Source of the DNA: an uncultured Rickettsiales bacterium
GTDB taxonomy: Bacteria; Pseudomonadota; Alphaproteobacteria; UBA8366
Assembly: GCA_913046825.1 (NCBI GenBank)
Contig: CAJWTF010000022.1
Location: 1 to 34,404 of the forward strand
Direction: 5' to 3'
Length of the DNA stretch: 34,404 nucleotides
Position 1 is the first letter of the stretch. Every line of letters begins with the position of its first letter. The notes beneath the pieces were generated by a model that did no database searches, was not told where the DNA came from, and saw only the letters and a program-made list of their open reading frames with translations. Below, in pieces: positions 16,477 through 25,260 of the stretch. Made by a program: the position numbers and the translations under genes.

Positions 16477-17676
16477 TTACTCCGCGGCCTCGGCGACGCC
16501 ATCTAGATAGGCGCGATACTTCGGCACAGCCGCAGCCGACACATAGACATTGCCATCGAATAAGCGCCGCTGGGTGCGGTACAGGCTTGCCTTCTCCGCA
16601 AACCAACCATCGTTACCGTCGCGCCGTACCTTCGCGGCCGCGTGCAGCACACCGGAGGGATGCATCAGGCGCACGTCGCCATCCGCATTCGGCTTCGTGT
16701 TCCGGTGCACCAAGGTGCCGTCGATTTGCGACGCCACCGCGAGGCACGTGGAACAGGTGCCTGGCAGCGCCCGATGTGGATCACCCATGGAGATCATCCG
16801 CGCGGTCACATCGCCATCGGACTCGGCCAATCCCTCACCGGTCAAGGTGGTAGCAGCCATGGCGCGCGAGATGAAGCCGACGGATGGGCGGTTTGTCGCT
16901 CGCTCCATGGCTTCCTCAAAACTGCCTATCAGGCCGAGCTTTACCGCCGCGGCACCCCGTACTTCCTGCAACAAGCACAAGGCTTCCGGATTGGCTTCGA
17001 GGTCCTTCGGTAATTCGTCGCCGTTCAGACCGACTGTCCCCGCCTCAACCAAAACGCAAAGCGCCGAGGCGTCGACAATCGAGGCTTCAATCATACCAAG
17101 GCTCGGCGTCTCCAGCTCATCGATGGTGTTGCCGGTCGGCAGCATCTCTCCAGTGATGGCACCACCCGGTTCGAGGAAGTCCAAGCGCAGGGCCGATCCG
17201 GTACCGCCGACACCCGGTAATTCATAGACGCCGTCGACCGCCGCCAAGCCATCATCCATGTCAAAATGGGACTCAATGATCTTCGACGTGTTGGTGTTAT
17301 AGATTCGCACCACCGCCTTATCGCCGTCCACCTTCAAGTAGCCCTCATCGACCGCGAAGGGCGCCATTGCAGCCGACATATTGCCGCAATTCCCCGTATA
17401 CTCGACACTCGCCTCACGCACTGCGACCTGGGCGAACGTATAGTCGAAATCAGCATCGGGCCGGGTCGACGGACCAACGACACAGACTTTACTGAGCGAT
17501 GAAATTCCGCCACCCATGCCGTTCAATTGCCGGGCGTAGGGATCGGGACTGCCGATGGCGGCAATGAAGATTTCCGACCAGAGCTCACGGTCCTCCGGCA
17601 GGTCCTCTTGACGAAAGACGATGGCATTGCTGGTGCCGCCGCGCATGAAGGTCGCCGGTAGTTTTAATTGCCGCAT
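16477..17676 (-). CDS. PrpF-family isomerase (2-methylaconitate / 4-oxalomesaconate type)
   Basis: 399 residues of the PrpF family, a diaminopimelate-epimerase-like fold that shifts double bonds in unsaturated di- and tricarboxylates. Visible: FMRGGTSN (10-17), LSKVCVV with the conserved lysine K63, YTGNCGNMS with C97, and HRALPGTCSTC (301-311) in the second half. No prpB or prpC is nearby, so the methylcitrate cycle is unlikely. The gallate-pathway tautomerase, or an unknown dicarboxylate isomerase, are alternatives. It follows mmgE on the same strand by 11 bases, forming an operon. Confidence 0.9.
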   Translation of the reverse strand: MRQLKLPATFMRGGTSNAIVFRQEDLPEDRELWSEIFIAAIGSPDPYARQLNGMGGGISSLSKVCVVGPSTRPDADFDYTFAQVAVREASVEYTGNCGNMSAAMAPFAVDEGYLKVDGDKAVVRIYNTNTSKIIESHFDMDDGLAAVDGVYELPGVGGTGSALRLDFLEPGGAITGEMLPTGNTIDELETPSLGMIEASIVDASALCVLVEAGTVGLNGDELPKDLEANPEALCLLQEVRGAAAVKLGLIGSFEEAMERATNRPSVGFISRAMAATTLTGEGLAESDGDVTARMISMGDPHRALPGTCSTCLAVASQIDGTLVHRNTKPNADGDVRLMHPSGVLHAAAKVRRDGNDGWFAEKASLYRTQRRLFDGNVYVSAAAVPKYRAYLDGVAEAAE

Positions 17677-17687
17677 ATGCGTTTCTC

Positions 17688-19100
17688 CTATTCCGCCGCC
17701 GCTTGAGCATCCGGCGCGCGCGGGACTACGAGCAGTTGGACGATCTCGTTGATATCTTTTACCGCTTCGATATCGTTCACCTTGTCGACGATCGCGGCGG
17801 GCACGCCCGCGGGCATGACTGGATTGGCAAGATAGCGGAATTTCTCCTCGACTTCAGCAGGAGACATCGGATTCTCCGGCAATCCTTTCGAGAAGGTCAC
17901 AGAGTTCTGGAGAACACGACCATCCATGGTTTCCACCTCGACCCCGGCCCCTTTGTCGACCGACGACCATTCGCTTTCATCTTCGGCGACGAACACGCTG
18001 ACTTTATGCGCGGTCTCTTGTAACTCCGGATTCTTGAAATCGACACCCGTATAATCCCAGAAACCGTTCCCACCCTGAACGCCGCGATTACCGTTGTGCA
18101 GTCGCATTGCGACGCTGAACGGAAGGCTAAACTGCGCGCCGAGGATATCTTCCGGCTTCATGATCGAGCCAATGTGGCTCAATATCGGCTCGCTATTCGT
18201 CGCCACCCGCACGGCCTTGATATCTTCCGGGCGTAATGGCGTCTCGTCGCGAATATTGTCGAGCGCGTCGAAGGCCGCGTGAATGAGATGGCAACAGCTA
18301 TAGGGCTTTAATCCGTTGTCGAGCAGGTGCCATGTATCGCTCAGACCGTCGGTCAGGCGCGAGAGGTCGTATTCACCCGCGAATACTTTACAGAAACCCT
18401 TCTCGCCTTCAATGATCGTATGCGGCGCGGTGATGCCAATCTCCGCGAAGAGAGCAGCCCGCACACCGGCCTGGGTCGGAATGGCGCTGTGAATGCGTTT
18501 AACCGAACCGCCGGTCTTCGTGTACTCGATTAACCCCGCCGAGTGGCTTCCCGCAATACCGAGCGCGTTGACCGTCGTCTCCAGATCGAACCCCATCAGG
18601 ATTGCCGACGCGATCGCGGCTCCGAACGGGCCGACGCCGACCGGTGGGTGATGCCCCTTGTAGATGAGATGCGGTGAGCACGCCCACGACAAGCGTATTT
18701 GCACTTCGTAGGCAGCAATTACCGCCAGCAATAACTTCTCGCCGTCGCCTTGCGTATATTCCGCCATGGCGAGTGCCGCCGGAACCGCGATACCGCCTGG
18801 GTGGGTCGGACTCTTCAGATGCGTGTCATCTGTCTCATTCGCATGGTTGAAGGCACTGTTCAGAAAGGCCGCATCATCCGGGGCCAGTTGATCGCCGTAA
18901 TAGGCCACGGTCGCCCCTTTGCCGGACCGGGTACGGGTAATGACCCGGTGGTAATCCTTACTCCACGGCAATGTCGCTCCGGCGACTTGGCAGCCGAAGT
19001 TGTCAAGAATGAACCGCCGGGCATGGGCTTTCACATTCTCCGGAATTTCCGAGAGTTTTAAACCGATCGCCCATTCAGCAATTGTCCGTGTCTCGTGCAT
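17688..19100 (-). CDS. MmgE/PrpD family protein (copy 1)
   Basis: 470 residues. Members of this fold include 2-methylcitrate dehydratase, cis-aconitate decarboxylase and iminodisuccinate epimerase, all acting on carboxylated C4-C7 acids. N-terminal all-helical domain with NHANETDDTH (85-94, the region equivalent to the active-site HxxDxDD of relatives) and THPGG; the C-terminal swivel domain contains LKPYSCCHLIH. GGAGGTG precedes the ATG. First gene of a two-gene operon with prpF, sharing a 67-base divergent promoter region with the racemase operon. Confidence 0.9.
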   Translation of the reverse strand: MHETRTIAEWAIGLKLSEIPENVKAHARRFILDNFGCQVAGATLPWSKDYHRVITRTRSGKGATVAYYGDQLAPDDAAFLNSAFNHANETDDTHLKSPTHPGGIAVPAALAMAEYTQGDGEKLLLAVIAAYEVQIRLSWACSPHLIYKGHHPPVGVGPFGAAIASAILMGFDLETTVNALGIAGSHSAGLIEYTKTGGSVKRIHSAIPTQAGVRAALFAEIGITAPHTIIEGEKGFCKVFAGEYDLSRLTDGLSDTWHLLDNGLKPYSCCHLIHAAFDALDNIRDETPLRPEDIKAVRVATNSEPILSHIGSIMKPEDILGAQFSLPFSVAMRLHNGNRGVQGGNGFWDYTGVDFKNPELQETAHKVSVFVAEDESEWSSVDKGAGVEVETMDGRVLQNSVTFSKGLPENPMSPAEVEEKFRYLANPVMPAGVPAAIVDKVNDIEAVKDINEIVQLLVVPRAPDAQAAAE

Positions 19101-19167
19101 CTTTCACCTCCAAGCCTGGCCCGCTATGGTCATAGGAACCATCATGTAGAAAGGTAGGCCAAGCCAG

Positions 19168-19905
19168 ATGTCTGAAAAGATCAACGAATCAGCCCCACGA
19201 CCCGGCAAGACAGTATACGGAGCGGCTCTCGGCATTCTGATGCTGGATACGAGCTTCCCTCGCATCCACGGCGATATCGGCAATGCGGAGACTTGGCCCT
19301 TTCCGGTGATCTACAAGATTGTCGAAGGCGCGACCTCCGATAAGGTCGTCCGCAAGGGAGCAGCGGGCTTGAAGGATGATTTCGCCCGCGCTGCAAAGGA
19401 AATCGTCGCCATGGGCGCGGACGGCATTGGCACCACCTGCGGGTTTCTCTCCCTATTCCAGGACGATATCGCAGCCGCCGCGAGTGTCCCGGTCGCCAGC
19501 TCATCCCTCATGCAGGTCCCCTGGGTGCAAAGTACCCTGCCGCCGGACAAACAAGTCGGCGTCATCACGATCTCAAAGGAGAGCGTGACACCGGCGCATC
19601 TAGAGGCCGTCGGTGTGCCACTCGACACGCCTATTGTCGGCACGGAGGGCGGCAAGACATTCACCACGACCGTGCTCGACGATGGAGAGTACATGGATTT
19701 CGAATTGGCGCGCGACGATCTGGTGGATGCGGGCCGACGTCTTGTCGCCGAACATCCGAATATTGGCGCGGTGGTTTTGGAATGCACAAATATGGGACCG
19801 TTCTCACGCGATGTGCATTTAGAACTGGGACTGCCGGTCTTTGATGTGGTGAGCTACCTGACTTGGTTTCAGGCGGGTTTGCGGCCGCGGCGGTATCGAT
19901 CGTGA
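19168..19905 (+). CDS. Asp/Glu racemase family protein, copy A
   Basis: 245 residues of the Asp/Glu racemase superfamily (also maleate isomerase, arylmalonate decarboxylase, hydantoin racemase). The two catalytic cysteines are present: C91 in GIGTTCGFLSLF and C206 in VLECTNMGP, supporting a two-base racemase or cis-trans isomerase. Substrate unknown. AGGTAGG precedes the ATG by about ten bases. Its last four bases, GTGA, contain the GTG start of the paralogue downstream. Confidence 0.85.
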   Translation: MSEKINESAPRPGKTVYGAALGILMLDTSFPRIHGDIGNAETWPFPVIYKIVEGATSDKVVRKGAAGLKDDFARAAKEIVAMGADGIGTTCGFLSLFQDDIAAAASVPVASSSLMQVPWVQSTLPPDKQVGVITISKESVTPAHLEAVGVPLDTPIVGTEGGKTFTTTVLDDGEYMDFELARDDLVDAGRRLVAEHPNIGAVVLECTNMGPFSRDVHLELGLPVFDVVSYLTWFQAGLRPRRYRS

Positions 19906-20630
19906 TCAACGAATCCGCTCCGCGCGGCGGCAAGACCGTCTATGGCGCTACCCTCGGCATTCTAATGCTGGAGACGGAATTTCCCCGCGTCCACGGCGAT
20001 GTCGGCAACGCGAACACCTTTCCATTTCCGGTTCTCTATAGAGTGGTCCCGGGAGCCACCGCCTACAGCGTGGTCGAGCAAAAGGGTGAAGGCCTCTATC
20101 AAGCATTTAACGATGCAGCGAAGGAACTCGTCCAAATCGGCGCCGACGGCATCGGCACCAGTTGCGGGTTCCTCTCCCTCTTCCAACAACGCCTGACCGC
20201 CGCCGCCGGTGTTCCCGTCGCCACATCTTCGCTGATGCAGGTACCTTGGGTGCAACGCACTTTGCCCCCGGGGAGGCGCGTCGGCGTCATCACTATCTCA
20301 TCCAGCAATTTAACGCCGGCACATTTCGAAGCCGTCGGCGCACCGATCGATACACCGGTAATCGGCACTGAGGGTGGTACAGAGTTCACCAAATCGATCA
20401 CTGGCGGCAGCCACACGCTCGATGTCAGTGCCTCACGCGATGATATCGTGGCAGCCGGTCGTGAACTCATGAACCGCCATCCGGAGATAGGCGCGCTGGT
20501 GTTGGAATGCACGAATATGGGCCCCTATCCGCTTGACCTCCATTTGGCCTTGGGCGTGCCGGTGTTCGATATCATTAGTTTGCTGACCTGGTTTCACGCC
20601 GGATTGCGACCGAGGAGGTTTGAGACGTGA
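19902..20630 (+). CDS. Asp/Glu racemase family protein, copy B
   Basis: Tandem paralogue of the preceding gene. The start is GTG 19902, inside the GTGA overlap, because the following residues INESAPRGGKTVYGA match copy A from its residue 5 on; a longer reading to 19863 is an artefact. 242 residues, both catalytic cysteines kept (C88 in GTSCGFLSLF, C203 in LECTNMGPY). Long identical runs are shared with copy A (SSLMQVPWVQ, GADGIGT, LTWF-AGLRPRR). The two may form a hetero-oligomer or split related substrates. Confidence 0.85.
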   Translation: MINESAPRGGKTVYGATLGILMLETEFPRVHGDVGNANTFPFPVLYRVVPGATAYSVVEQKGEGLYQAFNDAAKELVQIGADGIGTSCGFLSLFQQRLTAAAGVPVATSSLMQVPWVQRTLPPGRRVGVITISSSNLTPAHFEAVGAPIDTPVIGTEGGTEFTKSITGGSHTLDVSASRDDIVAAGRELMNRHPEIGALVLECTNMGPYPLDLHLALGVPVFDIISLLTWFHAGLRPRRFET

Positions 20631-22000
20631 GCAAACACACCAAACAAATCGCCTCATTCATTGCCAATCTAACATCAGAAGCGATTTCCGCTGATGTCAG
20701 GGATCGAACCCTGATGATGATCAAGGACGGCAGCGCCGCCCTTCTTGCCGCCGCTAATTCGAGTTATTCAACAGGACGCACCATCGCCGCTCACGTGCAG
20801 GCGCTCGGCGGCGCGCCGCAATCGGGTGTCGTCGGCCACGGATTCAAAACCAATGCGGTGCAAGCCGCACTCGCCAACGGCACGATGGGTTACGCCTGCG
20901 ATATCGAACCCCATCATCCGGAAGCCATCCTCCATCCCATTGCCATCATGACTCCGGTCGCAATGGCTCTCGCCGAACTCGAAGGCGCGAGCGGCGCCGA
21001 CTTAATCGCGGCGGTCGCGATCGGGTGCGAAATCGAATATCGGGTCTCCATGGCAATAGGGCCCGCGCAACAATATGCGCTTGGCTTTCACCCCTCTTCG
21101 GTTTGCGGTGCGTTCGGCGCAGCAGCGGCCAGCGCATATCTTCTCGGCCTCGACGCGGGCGCGGTCGAACGCGCGCTTGGCCTCGCCGCCTGTCAGGCGT
21201 CCGGGCTTATGGCATGGGAATCGGACCCGACGGAAAATGCCCGCCCGTTTCAGATGGGCCTCGCCGCGCGCAACGGTGTCACAGCGGCGTTGCTCGCGCG
21301 CGATGGTTTCGGCGGTCCCGCCGAGATATTCGACCGGGCACATTCGCCGCTGGGTGCTTTCGGTCGACAAACCAACCCGGACAAATTGACCAGTGGCGTC
21401 GGTGTCGATTGGGATGGCATCATGGAATTAGCAATCAAACCTTATTCTTGCGTGTCGTTCCTGCATCCCGGGCTCGATGCGCTTCTCGATCTCGCCACTA
21501 CTTACGACATTAAGGCCGAGCAAGTCGAGAAACTCACCATACGATTTCCTAAATCTGGCATTCATTGCGTCGAAGACAATCCGCTGAAGAGTCATTCCGC
21601 ACCCTATATTCTACCCGTTACTTTGGCGCGTCGCCGCCTAGAGGTCGCAGATATCTTCGTTGATGCGCGGGTCGACGATCCAGAGGTGGCAACGCTCTGC
21701 AAGAAAGTCGATGTGGTCGCGGATGAGGGAGAGTTGGAGCAATTGTTCCCAGATTACTATGCGACCGAGATATCCATTCACATGACGGACGGGCGTAAAC
21801 TTTCCGCACGCAAGGATATCGCACGGGGATACCCAGAGACGCCGATGACGGAAAGCGAACTTGACGCAAAGTTCGCCACTTTGGTCGGGTCAGTTGCGCC
21901 GGAGCGGGTTCAAACCTTGTCCGACACCATCGACGATCTTCCAAATGCGCCAAATATCAACTCATTCGCAACCCTCATGACCGCTTCTGTCGGACGCTAA
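20627..22000 (+). CDS. MmgE/PrpD family protein (copy 2)
   Basis: 457 residues, distantly related to the copy at 17688-19100. Starts at GTG 20627, again inside a GTGA overlap with the preceding racemase, so three genes are translationally chained. NGTMGYACDIEPHH (84-97) and ILHP mark the active-site region of the helical domain; KPYSCVSFLHPG belongs to the conserved substrate-site segment of the family. Probable dehydratase, epimerase or decarboxylase for a dicarboxylic acid. Confidence 0.9.
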   Translation: MSKHTKQIASFIANLTSEAISADVRDRTLMMIKDGSAALLAAANSSYSTGRTIAAHVQALGGAPQSGVVGHGFKTNAVQAALANGTMGYACDIEPHHPEAILHPIAIMTPVAMALAELEGASGADLIAAVAIGCEIEYRVSMAIGPAQQYALGFHPSSVCGAFGAAAASAYLLGLDAGAVERALGLAACQASGLMAWESDPTENARPFQMGLAARNGVTAALLARDGFGGPAEIFDRAHSPLGAFGRQTNPDKLTSGVGVDWDGIMELAIKPYSCVSFLHPGLDALLDLATTYDIKAEQVEKLTIRFPKSGIHCVEDNPLKSHSAPYILPVTLARRRLEVADIFVDARVDDPEVATLCKKVDVVADEGELEQLFPDYYATEISIHMTDGRKLSARKDIARGYPETPMTESELDAKFATLVGSVAPERVQTLSDTIDDLPNAPNINSFATLMTASVGR

Positions 22001-22017
22001 GCAAAGGATGAAGAACC

Positions 22018-22857
22018 ATGGACACTCAGCGTTTCACGAAAGACAACCCGATGCGGGTCGGACTTGGTGGTTTTGGCAATGTCGGGCAAACGCTTGCGCG
22101 CACATTGTCCGGAGGCGCCATTCCAGAGGCGCAGTTAACGGCGATCTCGGCCGCTGATCTGGATGCGGCCCACGCACGAGCTGATGCCATGGAACCGATG
22201 CCCGTCTTCGTGTCGGCGGAGGACTTGCCCGCCCATGCAGACGTGATTGTCGAATGCGCCACCGGAGAGGCATTTCCAACCATTGCACGGGCGGCACTCA
22301 ATGCCGGAAAAATCCTGCTCCCAGTGAGCGTTGCGGCCTTGGCGACGCATCCCGAAATCCTCGACCTTGCGGAGGTAAGCGACGGCACGATGCGAGTGGT
22401 GACCGGCGCGCTTCCCGGACTCGATTCGATCCGGGGTGCCCGCGAATCCGGCATTCATTCGGTAAAAATGACCTCCAATATCCGTCCCGAATCCTTGGCG
22501 CGGGAAGCGTATATCGTCGATCACGGTTTCGATTTCTCAACACCGCCCGCCTCTCCGGTGAAGGTCTTCGAAGGCTCCGCCAGGGAAGCCGGGATGGCAT
22601 TTCCGCGTCACTTCAATGTCGGCATCGCACTCAGTTTGTCAGGGATCGGCCCGGACCGAACCGAAGTCGAGGTTTGGGCGAACGATGATATCTCCGGCAC
22701 CTCACACGAGGTCTATGTCGATTCAAATGCGATCAAACTGACGCTGAAGAGCGAGAACCTCCCCTCACCCGACAATCCCCGCACCAGCAGCAGCGTCGCT
22801 CCCAGCGTCATGGCGGCGCTGCGGTCACTGGTCTCATCAGTGCAGGTCGGTAGCTAG
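22018..22857 (+). CDS. aspartate dehydrogenase family oxidoreductase (NadX-like)
   Basis: 279 residues. N-terminal Rossmann loop GLGGFGNVG (15-23); catalytic-domain signatures are the conserved H230 in GTSHEVYVDS and SPDNPRTSSSVAPSVMAALR (250-269), typical of L-aspartate dehydrogenase. The family interconverts L-aspartate and iminoaspartate with NAD(P), either for NAD synthesis (with nadA, nadC) or for catabolism. No nadA or nadC is here, so a catabolic role in the racemase/MmgE operon is favoured. It follows that gene by 17 bases. Confidence 0.88.
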   Translation: MDTQRFTKDNPMRVGLGGFGNVGQTLARTLSGGAIPEAQLTAISAADLDAAHARADAMEPMPVFVSAEDLPAHADVIVECATGEAFPTIARAALNAGKILLPVSVAALATHPEILDLAEVSDGTMRVVTGALPGLDSIRGARESGIHSVKMTSNIRPESLAREAYIVDHGFDFSTPPASPVKVFEGSAREAGMAFPRHFNVGIALSLSGIGPDRTEVEVWANDDISGTSHEVYVDSNAIKLTLKSENLPSPDNPRTSSSVAPSVMAALRSLVSSVQVGS

Positions 22858-23290
22858 ATCGATTAAAGAATGAAATGGCGCGGTCTATCGAGGCGCCTAT
22901 TTCACCTTTCCGTTGGACATCAAGTAACTGGCCATGCCGCGCACATTCAGCTTGAGCGATCACTGTTCCAGCACCTAGCGCAGAACCGCCCGAAGCGTGA
23001 TCGCCGTGGCTATGGGAGTAGATCAAATGGGTAATGGGCTTGTCGGTGATTGTTCCTAGAATTTCACGCAGCCATGGTGCCTCGGTCGTATTAAATAGAT
23101 CGACCACGACAACACCTGCGCTGGTAACCACGACGAGCGAATAATAATGGTTGCTACGCGCCGGATAGACGTCGCCACTCACTTTGGTGAGCTATCTCGC
23201 ATCTTCAGCCAACGCGGCAGGAGCGAGCATGGGCATGCCCAACGTTATACAAAGCAAAAGCTGCACAAAGCGCACAAGAGGTTTCGACAT
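22858..23290 (-). pseudogene. exported metallo-beta-lactamase-fold hydrolase, decayed
   Basis: ATG 23290 opens a good signal peptide (MSKPLVRFVQLLLCITLGMP...ALA). Codon 33 is TAG (23192-23194), directly after EDAR. The frame then continues as SGDVYPARSNHYYSLVVV and the zinc motif HSHGDHASGG. A frameshift near 22945-22955 is followed, in the new frame, by NVRGMASYLMSNGKVK and further stops, and the sequence breaks off at the 3' end of the aspartate-dehydrogenase gene. The second half of the domain is missing. Non-functional. Confidence 0.82.
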
Positions 23291-23404
23291 AGGAAGGTTC
23301 CTTTTCCGTATGACCATTACGACTGGAACATTGGAGAAGACATCCTGGATCGCCAAAACACGAACTCGTTAATACTCTGCGTCGGAAGGCCCAGTCGTTG
23401 TAGA

Positions 23405-23890
23405 TTAAACCGGATAGACGAGACTGTTCGGCACAACGGTAGAATCGTAGACACAGCGTTTTTCCTTGAACCGCAATGCACCATCCTCCCGAACAAGCGT
23501 GTCGACATATCGGCCCGCGTTCAGAATTTTCGTCATTTCGTCTGAAAGGGTTTCCAAGACCAAATAGTTCGCCGTAACACCGATCTCGCCATCATCGCCC
23601 GGCGTGATGCGGAAGCCGGAGATCAAGTGGCGAACGTAGCGGGGCTCGAACATCAGTGTCTCGCGGATAGCCCGTACCCGATCTTCCATCATCGCCCTGC
23701 TTTCACAGCGCATGATGGCTAACGGCAGATCGCGGTCGTAATTTTCGCGCGGGATAACGTCGTAGAAGGCGTTTTCCGTGAACTGCTCCGGCCAACGCTC
23801 CAATTCCATCATATCCAAAACGTCGGCATATTCCGCGTAGAGGTCTTCGATCTCAAATCTCAAGACCGGATCAATCTTAGCCTTACTCAA
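23405..23890 (-). CDS. ring-hydroxylating dioxygenase beta (small) subunit
   Basis: 161 residues of the SnoaL-like small subunit that packs against Rieske oxygenase alpha subunits. Typical segments are DLYAEYADVLDMMELERWPEQFTENAFYDVIPREN and the C-terminal VDTLVREDGALRFKEKRCVYDS (quoted in parts: ALRFKEKRCVYDS). It starts at TTG 23890, overlapping the TGA of the alpha gene by two bases, so the subunits are made together. Confidence 0.9.
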   Translation of the reverse strand: MSKAKIDPVLRFEIEDLYAEYADVLDMMELERWPEQFTENAFYDVIPRENYDRDLPLAIMRCESRAMMEDRVRAIRETLMFEPRYVRHLISGFRITPGDDGEIGVTANYLVLETLSDEMTKILNAGRYVDTLVREDGALRFKEKRCVYDSTVVPNSLVYPV

Positions 23891-25131
23891 AGTCCCATCA
23901 CCTCGCGGTAGACCTTATAGAAGGCGCGGATCGCGGTTTCGGTCACGATATGATTGTGATCTTCGGTGCCGCGACCGCCCATCTCATAGAGACCGTCGGA
24001 ATCGGGGAACGGTGAGATACTGTCTTGCGACATTTTTAAGACTTCGCTGTCGTCGATGGAGACCAGCCCGGCAGGACCCATCAGGTTCGCCTGACGGAGG
24101 CGCCGAGCGGTCATTTCCGCGTCATCGTCTTCATAGCCGAAAAATGTCCAGGCCAGCTCGAACTGCTCCGGCCCGCGCGGAATGATGTGCCGCATCGCCA
24201 GCGAGTTCGACTGCTGCTGCATGATCAGGTTCGGCCACAGGGTCTGCATGATCACTGTAGCGTCGCCATCATATTCCTTCTTCGGATCGATGAGACGTGG
24301 ATCAGCCAGTTTGTAATCTTCCAGCATCCGCGTCATCTCGGCGGTGCCCTCTGTCGCCTTCTGCTCGCCGCGCCGGTTGACCAGGGCCGCGTGCCGTCCG
24401 GTCTCGTCCATCAACGATGCGGATTCCTGATCGCCCCGGAACAAGCCGAAACTGATGAGAAAAACATGTAGGAGCGTGGCGTGATACGGATCTTTGAGGT
24501 TTTCAAACATCAACTTCCAATTACTCGGAATAAGCTGACGGGAATACCCCAGTATTTTCAGCGACTTGCCATTAAACACCCGATCCATGAAACCGTAGAA
24601 CCGCTCGCCGAGATATTCCGCGTAAGGTTCAACTTCGTGATCGAACGAGGCGAAGATGGCGCCGTTGTGATTATGTACCTTGAGAATATCAAGGCCGTGA
24701 TCTTCGCGTTTAAAGTCGGCGGGCATACCGCCCTTCTTCTTGACGCCACGTCGCAACGGCACGCCGATCAAGTTGCCTTTCAGATTGTAGGTCCACTGGT
24801 GATAAGGGCAGATGAACTCTTTCGTATTGCCGAGATTATGCTTACAGAACTGCACACCGCGATGGGCGCAGCGGTTCACAAATGCATTGATCTCTCCGTC
24901 CTCACCACGGGTCACAACAATCGGGCGGTCGCCGACCCAGGAACGCTTATAGTCGCCGGGGTTAGGGATTTCCGCGTCCAAGGCAACATAGTTCCACGCC
25001 TTGCCGCAGAAGATGCGCTCCATCTCGCGCTTATAGATATCCGCGTCGGAATAAATCCAGTACGGCACATGGTGAACACCAGCCTCAGGCCAGCGCCTTT
25101 CCAACACATTATCCGTCGCAACTGCGGTCAT
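23887..25131 (-). CDS. Rieske ring-hydroxylating dioxygenase alpha subunit
   Basis: 414 residues, cytoplasmic terminal oxygenase. The Rieske [2Fe-2S] cluster is bound by C88, H90, C108 and H111 (CAHRG...CPYHQW); the mononuclear iron by H217, H222 and probably D361 or D362 in SIDDSEVL, with D214 as the electron-bridge aspartate in LKDPYHATLLH. The overall pattern recalls salicylate 5-hydroxylase/anthranilate-type oxygenases, so an aromatic carboxylate is the likely substrate. Divergent from a ferredoxin reductase gene; no ferredoxin gene is seen. Confidence 0.92.
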   Translation of the reverse strand: MTAVATDNVLERRWPEAGVHHVPYWIYSDADIYKREMERIFCGKAWNYVALDAEIPNPGDYKRSWVGDRPIVVTRGEDGEINAFVNRCAHRGVQFCKHNLGNTKEFICPYHQWTYNLKGNLIGVPLRRGVKKKGGMPADFKREDHGLDILKVHNHNGAIFASFDHEVEPYAEYLGERFYGFMDRVFNGKSLKILGYSRQLIPSNWKLMFENLKDPYHATLLHVFLISFGLFRGDQESASLMDETGRHAALVNRRGEQKATEGTAEMTRMLEDYKLADPRLIDPKKEYDGDATVIMQTLWPNLIMQQQSNSLAMRHIIPRGPEQFELAWTFFGYEDDDAEMTARRLRQANLMGPAGLVSIDDSEVLKMSQDSISPFPDSDGLYEMGGRGTEDHNHIVTETAIRAFYKVYREVMGL

Positions 25132-25149
25132 CGCGCACCCTCACTTTTT

Positions 25150-25204
25150 GTGACCGGGACACTGTACAAGCAACAAAGCCTATCGCGCCATTGTCTCTGG
25201 TCAC
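25150..25204. promoter_or_regulatory. imperfect inverted repeat in the dioxygenase/reductase divergent promoter
   Basis: GTGACCGGGACAC (25150-25162) and GTCTCTGGTCAC (25193-25204) form a gapped inverted repeat in the 129-base region between the two divergent genes. The arms share GTGACC/GGTCAC exactly. A regulator binding here could control both; no regulator gene lies nearby. Confidence 0.25.
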
Positions 25205-25260
25205 TTACATCGCAACGAATTAGGGTTCGTTCCGCAAATTTACAGAGCGAATAGAGACAA

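Noticed and set aside
17688..22000. A methylcitrate-cycle (prp) locus
   Set aside because: PrpF- and PrpD-family proteins are present, but there is no prpB, prpC or aconitase, and the partners are racemases and an aspartate dehydrogenase.
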